Assembly: GCA_041690535.1 (NCBI GenBank)
Contig: JAWLHA010000004.1
Span: 1 to 64,000 of the forward strand
DNA length: 64,000 nucleotides
Direction of reading: 5' to 3'
Source: JAWLHA01 sp041690535
GTDB lineage: Bacteria > Pseudomonadota > Gammaproteobacteria > Thiohalomonadales > Thiohalomonadaceae
Program-made: the position numbers and the translations under genes
Shown here: one piece after another, positions 1-9,235 of the stretch
Layout of the letters: each line of letters opens with the position of its first letter
How positions within the stretch are numbered: position 1 is the stretch's first letter
The notes under the pieces: model-generated
Seen by the model: the letters and a program-made list of their open reading frames with translations, nothing else
What the model was told of the DNA's origin: nothing
Databases searched by the model: none

Positions 1-140
1 TACTTTTCCGGTTGGTTGATTGACACAACACTTTTTACCGGACTTGAGGGTCCCCCTCCAACTCCCCTCTTCTGCGCTTCTTTATAACTGACTACGCCGA
101 GTCAGGTGCCCTCGACCGCTGGGCAACAGGCTCTGTGAAT
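1..140. other. Window edge, no gene seen
   Basis: This stretch lies downstream of glgB, which is on the minus strand. I see no convincing coding frame, terminator or RNA gene in it. Whatever follows glgB lies outside the window. Confidence 0.5.
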
Positions 141-165
141 GGTGGATGCGCTGCGCTTATCCACC
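141..165. repeat. REP-like palindrome overlapping the glgB stop codon
   Basis: A 25-bp imperfect palindrome with arms GGTGGAT and ATCCACC. The same 25 bases occur at 30661-30685 and 44976-45000, inside the CTAG-AGCACCGAACAG elements. The TAA stop of glgB (157-159 on the minus strand) lies inside it, so the last two glycine codons and the stop of glgB are repeat sequence. It may be the remnant of a larger element. Confidence 0.75.
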
Positions 166-2076
166 CGCCGCTTTGAAGAACAGCACCCCCAACGGCGGCA
201 GGGTGAGCGTGAGGGAGTGGTAATGCCCCTGCGCCGGCACCGGTGAGGCCTCCACGCCGCCGAAGTTGCCCAGGCCGCTTCCGCCGTACTCCGGGGCGTC
301 GCTGTTGAGCAGTTCGCGCCACCAGCCGCCGCGGGGTACCCCGACGCGGTAGTTGGTGCGGGGTACCGGGGTGAAGTTGAGCACCACCAGCACCACCTCA
401 CCGCTGTGACTCTTGCGCAGGAAGCTGATGACGCTCGACTCCCAGTCGTGGAAGTCCACCCACTCGAACCCCTCGTTGCCGAAGTCGACCTGATGCAGCG
501 CCGGCTCGGCCCGGTAAAGGTGGTTCAGCTCCCGCAGCCACCGCTGGATCCCCTGATGGGGGCCGTATTGGCCCAGGTGCCAGTCGAGGCTGGCATCGTG
601 GTGCCACTCGTTCCACTGGGCGAACTCTCCCCCCATGAACAGCAGCTTTTTCCCCGGATGTCCGTACATATACCCGTACAGCGCCCGAAGGTTGGCAAAT
701 TTTTGCCAATCATCCCCGGGCATCTTGTTGATGAGAGAACCCTTGCCGTAGACCACCTCGTCGTGGGAGAGGGGCAGGACGAAATTTTCGAAAAAGGCGT
801 ACCAAATGCTGAAGGTGAGCTGGTTGTGGTGGTACTTCCGATGCACCGAGTCGCGCGACATGTAGTAGAGGGTGTCGTGCATCCAGCCCATGTTCCACTT
901 CATGCCGAACCCCAGCCCCCCCAGGTACGTGGGGCGGGAGACCATGGGCCAGGCGGTGGACTCCTCGGCCGCGGTCTGCACGTCCGGGTGCTCCCGATAG
1001 ACCGACTCGTTGAGGCGGCGCAGGAAGAAAATGGCGTCCAGATCCTCCTTGCCCCCGAAGGGATTGTGGATCCACTCCCCCTCCTTGCGTGCGTAGTCGA
1101 GGTACAGCATCGAGGCGACGGCATCCACGCGCAATCCGTCCACGTGGTAGCGATCCAGCCAGAACATGGCGCTGCTCCCGAGGAACGCGCGCACCTCGTG
1201 TCGCCCGTAGTTGAAGATGTAGCTGCTCCATTCGGGGTGAAAGCCGCGTTTCGGGTCCATGTGCTCGAACAGGTAGGTCCCGTCGAAGTAGACCAGGCCA
1301 TGCATGTCGCTGGGGAAGTGGGAAGGCACCCAGTCGAGCACCACGCCGATGCCCCGCTGATGCAGACGCTCCACCATGTACATGCACTCCTGGGGTGTGC
1401 CGAAGCGGGAGGTGGGGGCGAAGTAACCGGTGGTCTGATACCCCCAGGATCCGTAGAAGGGGTGTTCCATGATGGGCAGGAACTCCACGTGGGTGAACCC
1501 CATGTGGTGCATGTAATCGGCCAGCTGGTCCCCCAGTTCGCGGTAGCTCAGGTGGCGGTTGCCCTCCTCCGGAACCCGGCGCCAGGAGCCCGCGTGCACT
1601 TCGTAGATGGACCAGGGGGCGTCGAGCCGGTTGGGTTGATGGCGATGCTGCATCCAGTCGCCGTCGTTCCAGGGGTAGTCGAGACTCCACACCACCGAGG
1701 CGGTGCGCGGCGGCAGCTCCCACCGGACCGCGAACGGGTCGCCCTTTTCCACCTGGTAGCCGTGGTGGTGGGAGGTAATGTGGTACTTGTAGATGGTCCC
1801 GTCGCCCAGGCCGGGAATGAAGGTTTCCCAGATCCCGGAGCTGTCGCCGCGGACGCGCATCGGATGGGGCTGCGGGTTCCAGCCGTTGAAGTCGCCTATG
1901 ACCGAAACCTGACGCGCATTGGGCGCCCACACCGCGAACAGGACGCCCTCAACGCCATCGACCGCCAGCCGATGGGATCCAAGCTTTTCGTAAAGGCGAA
2001 AGTGGCTGCCCTCTCTGAAAAGATAAACATCGTGATCCGTGAGCAGGCTGATGTCGTGGCGGTATGCGCCTGTCAT
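157..2076 (-). CDS. glgB: 1,4-alpha-glucan branching enzyme
   Basis: GlgB makes the alpha-1,6 branches of glycogen by cutting an alpha-1,4 glucan chain and re-attaching it; it is cytoplasmic. The protein has 639 residues. An N-terminal CBM48-type beta-sandwich (about residues 25-120, with FAVWAPNA and GDFNGW) is followed by a GH13 barrel. The barrel carries the nucleophile region GLRVDAVASMLYLD (about 313-326), the acid/base region AAEESTAWP (about 367-375) and LSHDEVVYGKGS (about 434-445). E. coli GlgB has about 730 residues; the difference is the extra N-terminal N1 domain, which is absent here as in many short GlgB proteins. The ATG has a strong GGAGGAGAAG site directly upstream. No other glycogen gene is visible. 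The stop codon lies in a REP-like palindrome. Confidence 0.95.
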   Translation of the reverse strand: MTGAYRHDISLLTDHDVYLFREGSHFRLYEKLGSHRLAVDGVEGVLFAVWAPNARQVSVIGDFNGWNPQPHPMRVRGDSSGIWETFIPGLGDGTIYKYHITSHHHGYQVEKGDPFAVRWELPPRTASVVWSLDYPWNDGDWMQHRHQPNRLDAPWSIYEVHAGSWRRVPEEGNRHLSYRELGDQLADYMHHMGFTHVEFLPIMEHPFYGSWGYQTTGYFAPTSRFGTPQECMYMVERLHQRGIGVVLDWVPSHFPSDMHGLVYFDGTYLFEHMDPKRGFHPEWSSYIFNYGRHEVRAFLGSSAMFWLDRYHVDGLRVDAVASMLYLDYARKEGEWIHNPFGGKEDLDAIFFLRRLNESVYREHPDVQTAAEESTAWPMVSRPTYLGGLGFGMKWNMGWMHDTLYYMSRDSVHRKYHHNQLTFSIWYAFFENFVLPLSHDEVVYGKGSLINKMPGDDWQKFANLRALYGYMYGHPGKKLLFMGGEFAQWNEWHHDASLDWHLGQYGPHQGIQRWLRELNHLYRAEPALHQVDFGNEGFEWVDFHDWESSVISFLRKSHSGEVVLVVLNFTPVPRTNYRVGVPRGGWWRELLNSDAPEYGGSGLGNFGGVEASPVPAQGHYHSLTLTLPPLGVLFFKAAGG

Positions 2077-2197
2077 CTTCTCCTCCCGTGATTCGCGCCT
2101 ATCCTAAACATTAGCCGCCGGTGACCGCTCCGACCGCCCAGGCAACGGATGCGGCTCCACCCGGTTTTACTCCCGCGAGGACAGGAGGGACTCGGTA

Positions 2198-2494
2198 ATG
2201 AAGATTACTCTGGATATTCCCGTTGTCTCCGAATGCTCAGTGAGCGAATGTGCTTACAACGTGAACAAGGCATGCCACGCGCGGGCCATCACCATCGGCG
2301 ATGGTGTCCACCCCGGGTGCGATACCTATCTCGGCTCCGCCGGCCACACCAAGAGCGTCCAGCAATCCGCCGGCGTCGGCGCCTGCAAGGTGATCGGCTG
2401 CCGGTACAATGGCGATTACGAGTGTAACGCCGAAAGTATTAATGTCGGCTACAGGGAGAGCCAGATCCACTGCCTGACCTATCAACCCCGCTAA
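2198..2494 (+). CDS. DUF1540 domain protein
   Basis: A 98-residue protein rich in cysteine. It contains two related segments of DUF1540 type: CSVSECAYNVNKACHARAI (about 14-32) with a later Cys, and CKVIGCRYNGDYECNAESI (about 63-81) followed by HCLTY. DUF1540 proteins are small and of unknown function; the regular cysteines suggest metal binding, which is an inference. The ATG is preceded by AGGAGG at a 9-base spacing. Divergent from glgB. The TAA stop coincides with the start of a repeat (CGCTAAGGAAACGCTG) that recurs near 55235. Confidence 0.8.
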   Translation: MKITLDIPVVSECSVSECAYNVNKACHARAITIGDGVHPGCDTYLGSAGHTKSVQQSAGVGACKVIGCRYNGDYECNAESINVGYRESQIHCLTYQPR

Positions 2495-2723
2495 GGAAAC
2501 GCTGATTTATTCCGCTTGCGTCGCTCCCGTGGCTCGTCGCTCCCGCGAAGGCGGGAGCCCAGAAAGATCAAGACACTGGGTGCCCGCCTTCGCGGGCATG
2601 ACGAGCCCGTTTGCGTCGCTCCCGTGGCTTTCGTTGCGTGGCTTTCGTTGCGTGGATTGCGATGCTCCCGTGGCTTGCGACGCTCCCGCCCACTCCGAAC
2701 CAACTTTTCCGATCCACTTTCGC
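2490..2723. repeat. REP-type repeat region after the DUF1540 gene
   Basis: Begins with CGCTAAGGAAACGCTG, shared with 55235 onward (one mismatch), then holds facing arms CGCTCCCGCGAAGGCGGGAG (about 2547-2566) and GCCCGCCTTCGCGGGCATGA (about 2582-2601). After these come degenerate short direct repeats (CGTGGCTTTCGTTG twice, then drifting versions) up to about 2690. No gene is seen here. The arms would fold into a stable hairpin and could act as a terminator for both convergent genes. Confidence 0.7.
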
Positions 2724-3848
2724 TCACTCCAACTCCTGCTTCAGGGAGATGAACTTGAGCAGGTCCCGCAGCGTGACAATCCCCTGCAGGCGTCCCTCAT
2801 CGACCACCAGCAGCCGGCTCTCACCGGTGGAGGACATGAGGTTCAGCGCCACGCCCGCGTCCGTCTCGGGGGTAACGGTGTTCTCTTTGGAGCAGGTTTC
2901 GCTGAACTCGCGCACCGAGTGGCGATCCCACTCGGTTCGAGGGATCTTCTTCAGCGCACCGGTAGAGACACACCCCACCAGACGGTCGTTCTCCACCACC
3001 GGAAACATCTTGTGGTGATACTTGTAGACGTAGTCTTCCACCAACTCCTGAACCGAAATGGTGGGCTCCACCGTGACGAGTTGGGCACTCATGAAGCGCC
3101 GCACCGGTTCACCGCCGAGATTCTCCCGCATGATGAGCTGCCGATAACCGGCATTGGCCGCCCCCCGCAGGAACAGGCCAATGAGGATCAGCCACATGCC
3201 CCCGATGAGATAGCCCTGCAGGATCTGCAATAGCCCAAGAAAGACCAGCACCAGCCCAAACCCGCCACCGATCCCGGCGGCCCAGCGGGTCGCCCAGCGG
3301 ATATCCTTGCGCCAACCCCACAACGCGGCACGGAGCATGCGGCCCCCATCCAGGGGGAAGGCGGGAATGACGTTGAAGATGGCGAGAATGAGGTTGATGT
3401 AGGCCAGATAGGCAATCACCACCTGAAAGGCCTCCGGCCATGCCAGCGCGGCGGCAAGTGAATAGAGCTGCCAGAAGAGGATCGCCAGCACCACGCTGGC
3501 CAGGGGCCCGGCCACCGCCATCAGGAACTCGGACTTGGCGTTCGGCGGCTCGTCGGTCATCTCGGCGACCCCGCCAAAGATGAAAAGGGTGATGCCGTGA
3601 ATGGGCAGGCCGTAGCGGCGCGCCACCAGCGAGTGGGAAAACTCGTGAATCACAATGGAGACGACCAGCCCCAGCACCCCGGCAATGCCCATTGACCAGT
3701 AGGCCTGCGGGGAGGCATCGGGATAGATCACGGGAAACAGCCCTTGGGCGAGAGACCACGCCACCAGGAAGGCGAGGATCAACCAACTTAGGTCGACGCG
3801 GACCTCGAAACCGAGCAGCTTGAAAAGAGTGAGTCGCTTGCCGAACAC
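2724..3848 (-). CDS. Site-2-type intramembrane metalloprotease with CBS domains
   Basis: A membrane-embedded zinc protease of the M50B/S2P group. With the GTG start it has 374 residues. The zinc motif HEFSH lies at about 66-70 in a membrane segment, and the third-ligand motif NVIPAFPLDGGRML at about 155-168. Several further membrane segments follow, then a tandem CBS pair (about 245-370), which in relatives senses adenine nucleotides. The start was chosen because GTG at 3848 has AAGGAG 7 bases upstream and the protein then begins VFGKRLTLFKLLGFEVRVD, as in the family; an upstream in-frame ATG at 3893 lacks a ribosome site. The substrate is unknown; such proteases often release anti-sigma factors or other membrane proteins. 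Divergent from the MBL/rhodanese gene. Confidence 0.88.
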   Translation of the reverse strand: MFGKRLTLFKLLGFEVRVDLSWLILAFLVAWSLAQGLFPVIYPDASPQAYWSMGIAGVLGLVVSIVIHEFSHSLVARRYGLPIHGITLFIFGGVAEMTDEPPNAKSEFLMAVAGPLASVVLAILFWQLYSLAAALAWPEAFQVVIAYLAYINLILAIFNVIPAFPLDGGRMLRAALWGWRKDIRWATRWAAGIGGGFGLVLVFLGLLQILQGYLIGGMWLILIGLFLRGAANAGYRQLIMRENLGGEPVRRFMSAQLVTVEPTISVQELVEDYVYKYHHKMFPVVENDRLVGCVSTGALKKIPRTEWDRHSVREFSETCSKENTVTPETDAGVALNLMSSTGESRLLVVDEGRLQGIVTLRDLLKFISLKQELE

Positions 3849-4115
3849 AGTTGCGCTCCTTGAGTGATTGCACGCGTCGGCCGCACTAAACAATTAGCCG
3901 AGACCGAAATTGCCTGCAACCCGGGGGGCCAACCCTGCGCGTTTGATCATGGCCATGCCGAACCAATATTTTCATCGCCTGCCACCAAGTCTCCTCAGTT
4001 ACGCTACACGTTCCAGGTAGAGGGGCGTCGTCCTGGATCAGACGCCGGGAATGGCTCAGGCGGCCCTCGGCCATCAACGGGGACGACGGCAAGAGGCGGG
4101 TGGCAAGGAGGCCGA

Positions 4116-5507
4116 ATGTTCTTCCAACAGTTCTACCTGGAGACGCTGGGACACGCCTCCTACCTGATCGGCTCGGAGGAGACGGGGGAGGCACTGGTGC
4201 TCGATGTTCGGCGCGACGTGGACGGCTACTTCGCCGCAGCGCGGGAGCAGGGATTACGGATCGCCTACGCCTGCGACACCCATCAACACAACGACTATCT
4301 GAGCGGCATCTGTGAACTCCCCCACCGCGGCGAGGTGCAGTTGCTCGCCGCCGCCCGTGCCGAGCTAAGTTATCCAGTGCAAAGGCTCGCCGATGGTGCG
4401 CGGTTTGAAATGGGCGAGGTCGTCTTCGAGGCACTCCACACCCCGGGGCACACGCCGGAGCACATGGCCTTGCTGGTGACCGACCGCTCCCGCGGAGAGG
4501 AGCCGATGCTGCTGCTCTCCGGCGGGGCCCTGCTGGTGGGCAGCGTGGCCCGCCCGGATCTCCTCGGCGATGAGACGCAAACCCACCGCAATGCGCTCGA
4601 CCTCTGCCATAGCCTCCGGGACCGGATTCTCCCCCTCCCGGACCACGTGGAGCTCTACCCGACCCACGTGGCCGGATCCCTCTGCGGCGGGGGGATCGCC
4701 CGGCGCCTCTCCTCCACCATCGGCTTCGAGCGGCGGGTCAACCGCATGCTCGCCGCCGTGGAGTCGGAAGCGGAATTCGTGAAGAGCTGCCTCGACACCT
4801 CTACCCTCCCCGCGATCCCTCCCTACTGGAGCCGCATGCGCACCAGCAACCAGCAGGGGGTGCCGCCACTGGGGGTGTTGCGCGACCCGCCTCCCCTCGA
4901 TGTACACAGCTTTGACCGGCTTCGCCGCGGGGGCGCGCTGGTGCTCGACTGCAGGGCGCCGGAGGCATTCTCCAGCCACGTTCCCAGCGCCCTCAACGTG
5001 GGCCTCACCTCCGCCTTTGCCACCTGGGCGGGCACCGTCCTGCCCCCCGGGCAGGCCTACGTGCTGGTGCTCGACCGCCCCGGGGACCTCTGGGAGGTGT
5101 GCTGGCAGCTGCTGCGCATCGGGTACGAACTGCCGCAGGGCTGGCTGGCTGGGGGGATGCGTGCCTGGCGGCTGGAGGGGCAGCCGCTGCAACCGCTGCC
5201 CCAGTGGAGCGTGATGGACCTCGAGCGCGAACGCCGGGGCAATCCCCGGCTGTTCATTCTCGACGTGCGCCAGCCTGCGGAGTGGCAGGCGCAGCGCGTC
5301 CCCGGGGCGGTGCACATCACCGGAGCGGAACTGCCCGTGCGTCTCTCCGAGGTCCCCCGCGATCGGCCCATCGCCGTGGTGTGCGGTACCGGTTACCGCT
5401 CCTCGGTAGCTGCGAGCCTGCTGCAACATCACGGCTTTGGCGAAGTCGCCAATGTCCTCGGCGGTGTCACCGGATGGGTCAACGCCCGGTGCGGTCCGCC
5501 GCAATGA
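4116..5507 (+). CDS. MBL-fold hydrolase with two rhodanese domains
   Basis: A 463-residue cytoplasmic protein. The N-terminal metallo-beta-lactamase domain carries THQHNDYLSG (about 53-62), HTPGHTPEH (about 109-117) and a GDxxxxxxVGSVARPDL-like loop, the pattern of persulfide dioxygenase (ETHE1) and Blh-type proteins. Two rhodanese domains follow. The first (about 265-355) has no cysteine where the active loop should be and is probably structural. The second (about 370-460) has the loop VVCGTGYRS with the catalytic Cys near 423. The likely role is persulfide or sulfane-sulfur oxidation; this rests on family knowledge and the substrate is not proven. The ATG has AAGGAGG 4 bases upstream; the open frame extends back to 3864 without a better start. 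Confidence 0.85.
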   Translation: MFFQQFYLETLGHASYLIGSEETGEALVLDVRRDVDGYFAAAREQGLRIAYACDTHQHNDYLSGICELPHRGEVQLLAAARAELSYPVQRLADGARFEMGEVVFEALHTPGHTPEHMALLVTDRSRGEEPMLLLSGGALLVGSVARPDLLGDETQTHRNALDLCHSLRDRILPLPDHVELYPTHVAGSLCGGGIARRLSSTIGFERRVNRMLAAVESEAEFVKSCLDTSTLPAIPPYWSRMRTSNQQGVPPLGVLRDPPPLDVHSFDRLRRGGALVLDCRAPEAFSSHVPSALNVGLTSAFATWAGTVLPPGQAYVLVLDRPGDLWEVCWQLLRIGYELPQGWLAGGMRAWRLEGQPLQPLPQWSVMDLERERRGNPRLFILDVRQPAEWQAQRVPGAVHITGAELPVRLSEVPRDRPIAVVCGTGYRSSVAASLLQHHGFGEVANVLGGVTGWVNARCGPPQ

Positions 5508-5522
5508 CTTATCCTTATCGGG

Positions 5523-5963
5523 ATGGAAGCGGCCTTCGTGACATACCTTCTACTCCTCCTCGCAACCGCGTGGTTCACCGCCTATACCCGGCATCTGGCG
5601 CTGACCGCGCAGGTCATTGAGGAGAAGCTGGCGCCGACCCTGCCGGAAGAGACCACCCTACAGGTGCCCGTACCCCTGTATGCACGCAAGGGCATCGCCG
5701 AGAACCTTGCCTTGCTGCTTGCCATCGGCTTCGGGGTGATCAACCTCGACTGGCCCTGGGTACTTGGTGGTTTCGCAGCCTTTCTTTTCATCTTCTTGCC
5801 CCTTTGCGTGGCATACCTCGCGCCACGGCCGGGGGCGTGGCACTACTACCGCTACCTTCGCGCGCAGCTGGAGGAGAAGCTGGCGGCCAAGGAGCTGGCC
5901 GGCAACAAGGAGGAGGCGGTGCTTCTTCGCATCGCCATCGAGCGCCTGGACAAGGGCCTGTAG
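5523..5963 (+). CDS. Small membrane protein of unknown function
   Basis: 146 residues. A hydrophobic N-terminal segment (about 3-22) is followed by a soluble stretch and two closely spaced membrane segments (about 60-76 and 80-100). The tail is charged and helical (AQLEEKLAAKELAGNKEEA...), possibly a short coiled coil. I do not recognise a named family. It starts 15 bases after the MBL/rhodanese gene and precedes a small soluble gene and the phospholipase D gene, so it is probably part of one transcription unit. The ribosome site is weak and the start is tentative. Confidence 0.7.
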   Translation: MEAAFVTYLLLLLATAWFTAYTRHLALTAQVIEEKLAPTLPEETTLQVPVPLYARKGIAENLALLLAIGFGVINLDWPWVLGGFAAFLFIFLPLCVAYLAPRPGAWHYYRYLRAQLEEKLAAKELAGNKEEAVLLRIAIERLDKGL

Positions 5964-5978
5964 ACCAAAGGGAATGAC

Positions 5979-6344
5979 ATGGACGAGAGCGGCATCGACC
6001 TGGGCAGGGTACGGATGAAATGGCGAGGCGCGGAGTCCGTGGCCGAAACGAAACGGGCGCTGCGGGAGCACCGACGCGTGGAAGTGGAGCTGCCTGCGGA
6101 CTACCACCACACCCTCTTCCGCCACATCCGACCCGCCGCGCCCCGCAACGAGCCGGAACAGATCGACCTCTCGGGAGGCTCGGAACTCATCGAGAGCATC
6201 GCCGAGATCCGCGGCCTGGAGAGACTGGCCGACCTCATACCCTGGCTGCGCGATACCGGCGCAACGGTGGAACTGGTCAGCCCCATGCCCGTGATTACCT
6301 TTGAGAGGCGGGACAGAAGGCCCGAGCACCATCACCCCAAGTGA
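5979..6344 (+). CDS. Hypothetical soluble protein
   Basis: 121 residues, charged, with no membrane segment or recognisable motif. AAGGGA precedes the ATG by 5 bases. The TGA stop overlaps the GTG start of the phospholipase D-VTT gene (GTGA), so the two are translationally coupled. This gives the gene a likely connection to membrane lipid work, but no function can be stated. Confidence 0.7.
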   Translation: MDESGIDLGRVRMKWRGAESVAETKRALREHRRVEVELPADYHHTLFRHIRPAAPRNEPEQIDLSGGSELIESIAEIRGLERLADLIPWLRDTGATVELVSPMPVITFERRDRRPEHHHPK

Positions 6345-8467
6345 GCACCCCATTTCTGGAGCCCGGGCGCAACTGCTGGCGCGTCGAGCGTACCGACGCA
6401 GCCGCCTTTCTCATCGACGGCGCCGCCTATTTCAGTGCGGTACGCCGTGCCTTGGCGAAGGCCCGCCACTCCATCCTGATCCTCGGCTGGGACATCGACA
6501 GCCGAATGGTCCTGACGCCGCTGGAGCGCCCCGACGACCTTCCCTCCCGCCTCGGGGAGTTTCTCAACGCCCTCGTCTCCCGCACCCCGGATCTGCACGC
6601 CCACGTGCTCGTCTGGGATTTCGCCATGCTCTATGCCCTCGACCGCGAGTGGCTGCCCATCTTCAAGCTGGGCTGGCAGACCCACAAGCACCTGCACTTC
6701 CGCATGGATGGCCACCACCCCACGGGGGCATCCCACCACCAGAAGATCGTGGTGGTGGACGATGCGGTCGCCTTCGTGGGGGGCATGGATCTGAGCAAGT
6801 GGCGCTGGGACACACCGGCCCATGCGCCACAGGAGAGCGGCCGGCTCGACCCGGAGGGGACCCCCTACCCGCCCGTTCACGACGTGCAGGTGCTCGTGGC
6901 AGGCGCCCCGGCCCGGGCGCTGGGTGAGCTGGCCCGCGAACGCTGGTATCGGGCTACCGGGGAGCGGATCCCGCCCCCGGGGCCCGTCACATATACCTCC
7001 GTCTGGCCTGAGGGGCTCGAGAGAGCGCTGGTGCAGGCCCCCGTGGGAATTGCCCGCACTGAACCCCTGTATGGCGGCCTCCCGCTGGTGAACGAAGTCG
7101 AGCGCCTCTACCTGGACACCATCGCCCGCGCGGAGCGTTGGGTCTATGTGGAGAATCAGTACTTCACCTCCCAGCGACTGGTCCAGGCCATCGCCGAACG
7201 TCTGCGCTCCCCCGAAAGCCCGGAGTTCGTGATGGTGTTGCCCGAGCAGAAAGACGGGTGGCTCGAGCACCACACCATGGATGTCCTGCGGGCCCGCGCC
7301 TTGAGGCAACTGCGCGAAGCCGACCGGCACGGCCGGTTTCGTGCGTACCATCCGGTCATCCCCAAGATGAAGCCGCGGCGCATCGATGTGCACGCGAAGG
7401 TCATGGTGATGGACGACCGGCTCGCCCGGGTCGGTTCGGCGAATCTGGCCAACCGCTCCATGCGGCTGGATACCGAATGCGACCTGGCGCTCATTGCCGA
7501 AACGCCCTCCCAGGCCCGTGCCGTGCGGGAATTCAGGGGCCGGCTGCTGGCGGAACACCTTGGGGTGGACGAAGGTCTCATTGAGCGCACCCTGACGGAG
7601 GAGAACTCGCTCATCGGCACCATCGAACGGTTGCGCAGCAAAAAACGCACCCTGCAGCCTCTCCACCCGACCGTGCCGGACCAGGAGGATCTCTGGGGGG
7701 CCCACATCGACGTGATCGACCCGGAACAGCCGATGGAACCTCAGTACCTGATTTCCCGCCTGCTGGGGGAGGAGGAACGCAAACCGGCACGGCGTCAGTT
7801 GGTGCGCGGCATAGCGGTACTTGCGATCATTACCCTGCTGGCCCTGGCGTGGCGCTACACGCCGCTGAGCGAGTGGCTGGACATGGGGACGCTGCAGGCC
7901 CTCTTCGTGAGCATCAAGGAGATCCCCGCATCCCCGCTGATCGTGTTGGGGGCCTACGTGCTGGGCGGGCTGCTGGTTGTGCCCCTGACCCTCCTGCTGG
8001 TGTTGACGATCCTGACCTTCGGCCCGGTGTTGGGCTTCATCTACGCCCTGCTGGGCTCGGTGGCCAGCGCGGTGGCCACCTACGCCATCGGCCACCACCT
8101 GGGAAGCGAGGCGGTGCGCAGATTCGCCGGTTCGGCGGTCAACCGCCTGAGCCAGCGACTGGCCAGACAGGGCATTCTGACGGTGATCATCCTACGCATG
8201 CTCCCGGTGGCCCCCTTCACCGTTGTCAATGTGGTTGCCGGGGCCTCACACATCAGCTTTCGGGATTTCACCCTGGGGACGGTGCTCGGCATGGTGCCCG
8301 GGCTCATCGCCATCACCATCTTCATCGACAGCCTCGCCGAGGCGTTGCGCAACCCGGAACTGGGCAACATCGCCGTATTGGCCGGGGTGGTGCTGGTGAT
8401 TGCCGCGGGGGCCTTTCTGTTGCGCAAATGGCTGCTTGGTCGGGAGGCGGAGGAGAGCCAGGCTTGA
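6341..8467 (+). CDS. Phospholipase D-like protein fused to a VTT/TVP38 (DedA-type) membrane domain
   Basis: 708 residues. The first part is a phospholipase D/cardiolipin synthase-like domain with two HKD motifs: HQKIVVVDD (about 131-139) and HAKVMVMDD (about 350-358, followed by GSANLANRS). The second part, from about residue 485, has a membrane segment and then a VTT/SNARE-associated domain with the typical re-entrant sequences (GPVLGFIYALLGSVASAVATY, and a late LRMLPVAPFTVVNVVAGA block). VTT proteins move or scramble phospholipids and PLD enzymes act on head groups, so the fusion suggests phospholipid remodelling coupled to transport in the inner membrane; this is an inference. The GTG start overlaps the preceding stop. 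Confidence 0.88.
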   Translation: MSTPFLEPGRNCWRVERTDAAAFLIDGAAYFSAVRRALAKARHSILILGWDIDSRMVLTPLERPDDLPSRLGEFLNALVSRTPDLHAHVLVWDFAMLYALDREWLPIFKLGWQTHKHLHFRMDGHHPTGASHHQKIVVVDDAVAFVGGMDLSKWRWDTPAHAPQESGRLDPEGTPYPPVHDVQVLVAGAPARALGELARERWYRATGERIPPPGPVTYTSVWPEGLERALVQAPVGIARTEPLYGGLPLVNEVERLYLDTIARAERWVYVENQYFTSQRLVQAIAERLRSPESPEFVMVLPEQKDGWLEHHTMDVLRARALRQLREADRHGRFRAYHPVIPKMKPRRIDVHAKVMVMDDRLARVGSANLANRSMRLDTECDLALIAETPSQARAVREFRGRLLAEHLGVDEGLIERTLTEENSLIGTIERLRSKKRTLQPLHPTVPDQEDLWGAHIDVIDPEQPMEPQYLISRLLGEEERKPARRQLVRGIAVLAIITLLALAWRYTPLSEWLDMGTLQALFVSIKEIPASPLIVLGAYVLGGLLVVPLTLLLVLTILTFGPVLGFIYALLGSVASAVATYAIGHHLGSEAVRRFAGSAVNRLSQRLARQGILTVIILRMLPVAPFTVVNVVAGASHISFRDFTLGTVLGMVPGLIAITIFIDSLAEALRNPELGNIAVLAGVVLVIAAGAFLLRKWLLGREAEESQA

Positions 8468-8539
8468 CACACTCCATGTCGGTGACGGCCGAGCCATGAG
8501 GCGCACAGTGCCCCCATAGCCGAAGAGCGGGCCAGACGA

Positions 8540-9226
8540 ATGCGAGCGGTACTTGCCACGTATAACGTCCACGGCTGCGTGGGGCGGGATCGCGCCTGCG
8601 ACCCCTCGCGCATCGTCCAGATCCTGCGGGAGCTGGACGCCGACCTGGTCGCCCTCCAGGAGGTGGAATCCACCATGGAGGGCGGCTGGCGCTTTCTCGA
8701 CTACGTCAGCCGGGAAACGGGGATGACCGCGGTGGCCGGGCCCACCCTGGAGCGCAGCCGCGGTCATTATGGCAACGCCCTGCTTACCCACGCCCGAGTG
8801 ATTGATGTCCGCCGGATCGATCTCTCCCACCCCCGCCGTGAGCCCCGCGGTGCCCTCGATGTGGACCTCCGCCTCGACGGCCGCGATGTGCAGGTGGTCA
8901 TCACCCACCTGGGACTGCAGCCTTGGGAACGGCGCCTGCAAATCAAGCAGCTGCTCAACCTGTTTCCGCACAATCCGGAAAAACCCACCGCCCTCATGGG
9001 CGACTTCAACGAGTGGCTCGCCTGGGGCCGCCCCCTGCGCTGGATCCATGGCTACTTCGGCGCCGCCCCCTCCCCTGCGACCTTTCCGGCCAACTTCCCG
9101 CTGTTCGCCCTGGACCGGATCTGGGTGCATCCCCCGGAAGCGCTGGTCCGCCTGGAGGTCCACCACACCCGCTACTCGCGCCGCGCTTCCGATCACCTCC
9201 CCCTGCGGGCGGTGGTTGAGTGGTGA
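8540..9226 (+). CDS. Endonuclease/exonuclease/phosphatase (EEP) family hydrolase
   Basis: 228 residues. All EEP landmarks are visible: TYNVHGCVG (about 7-15), DLVALQEVES (about 35-44), ITHLGLQ (about 118-124), MGDFNEW (about 153-159) and the C-terminal SDHLPLRAVVEW. The family covers metal-dependent nucleases and phosphodiesterases including sphingomyelinase-like enzymes. The position 72 bases after the PLD-VTT gene suggests a phospholipid or phosphodiester substrate rather than DNA repair. No signal peptide is seen. Confidence 0.85.
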   Translation: MRAVLATYNVHGCVGRDRACDPSRIVQILRELDADLVALQEVESTMEGGWRFLDYVSRETGMTAVAGPTLERSRGHYGNALLTHARVIDVRRIDLSHPRREPRGALDVDLRLDGRDVQVVITHLGLQPWERRLQIKQLLNLFPHNPEKPTALMGDFNEWLAWGRPLRWIHGYFGAAPSPATFPANFPLFALDRIWVHPPEALVRLEVHHTRYSRRASDHLPLRAVVEW

Positions 9227-9235
9227 GCACCGGGG

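Noticed and set aside
406..2091. 561-residue open frame antisense to glgB
   Set aside because: Shadow frame of a GC-rich gene; glgB on the other strand has every family motif and a strong ribosome site.
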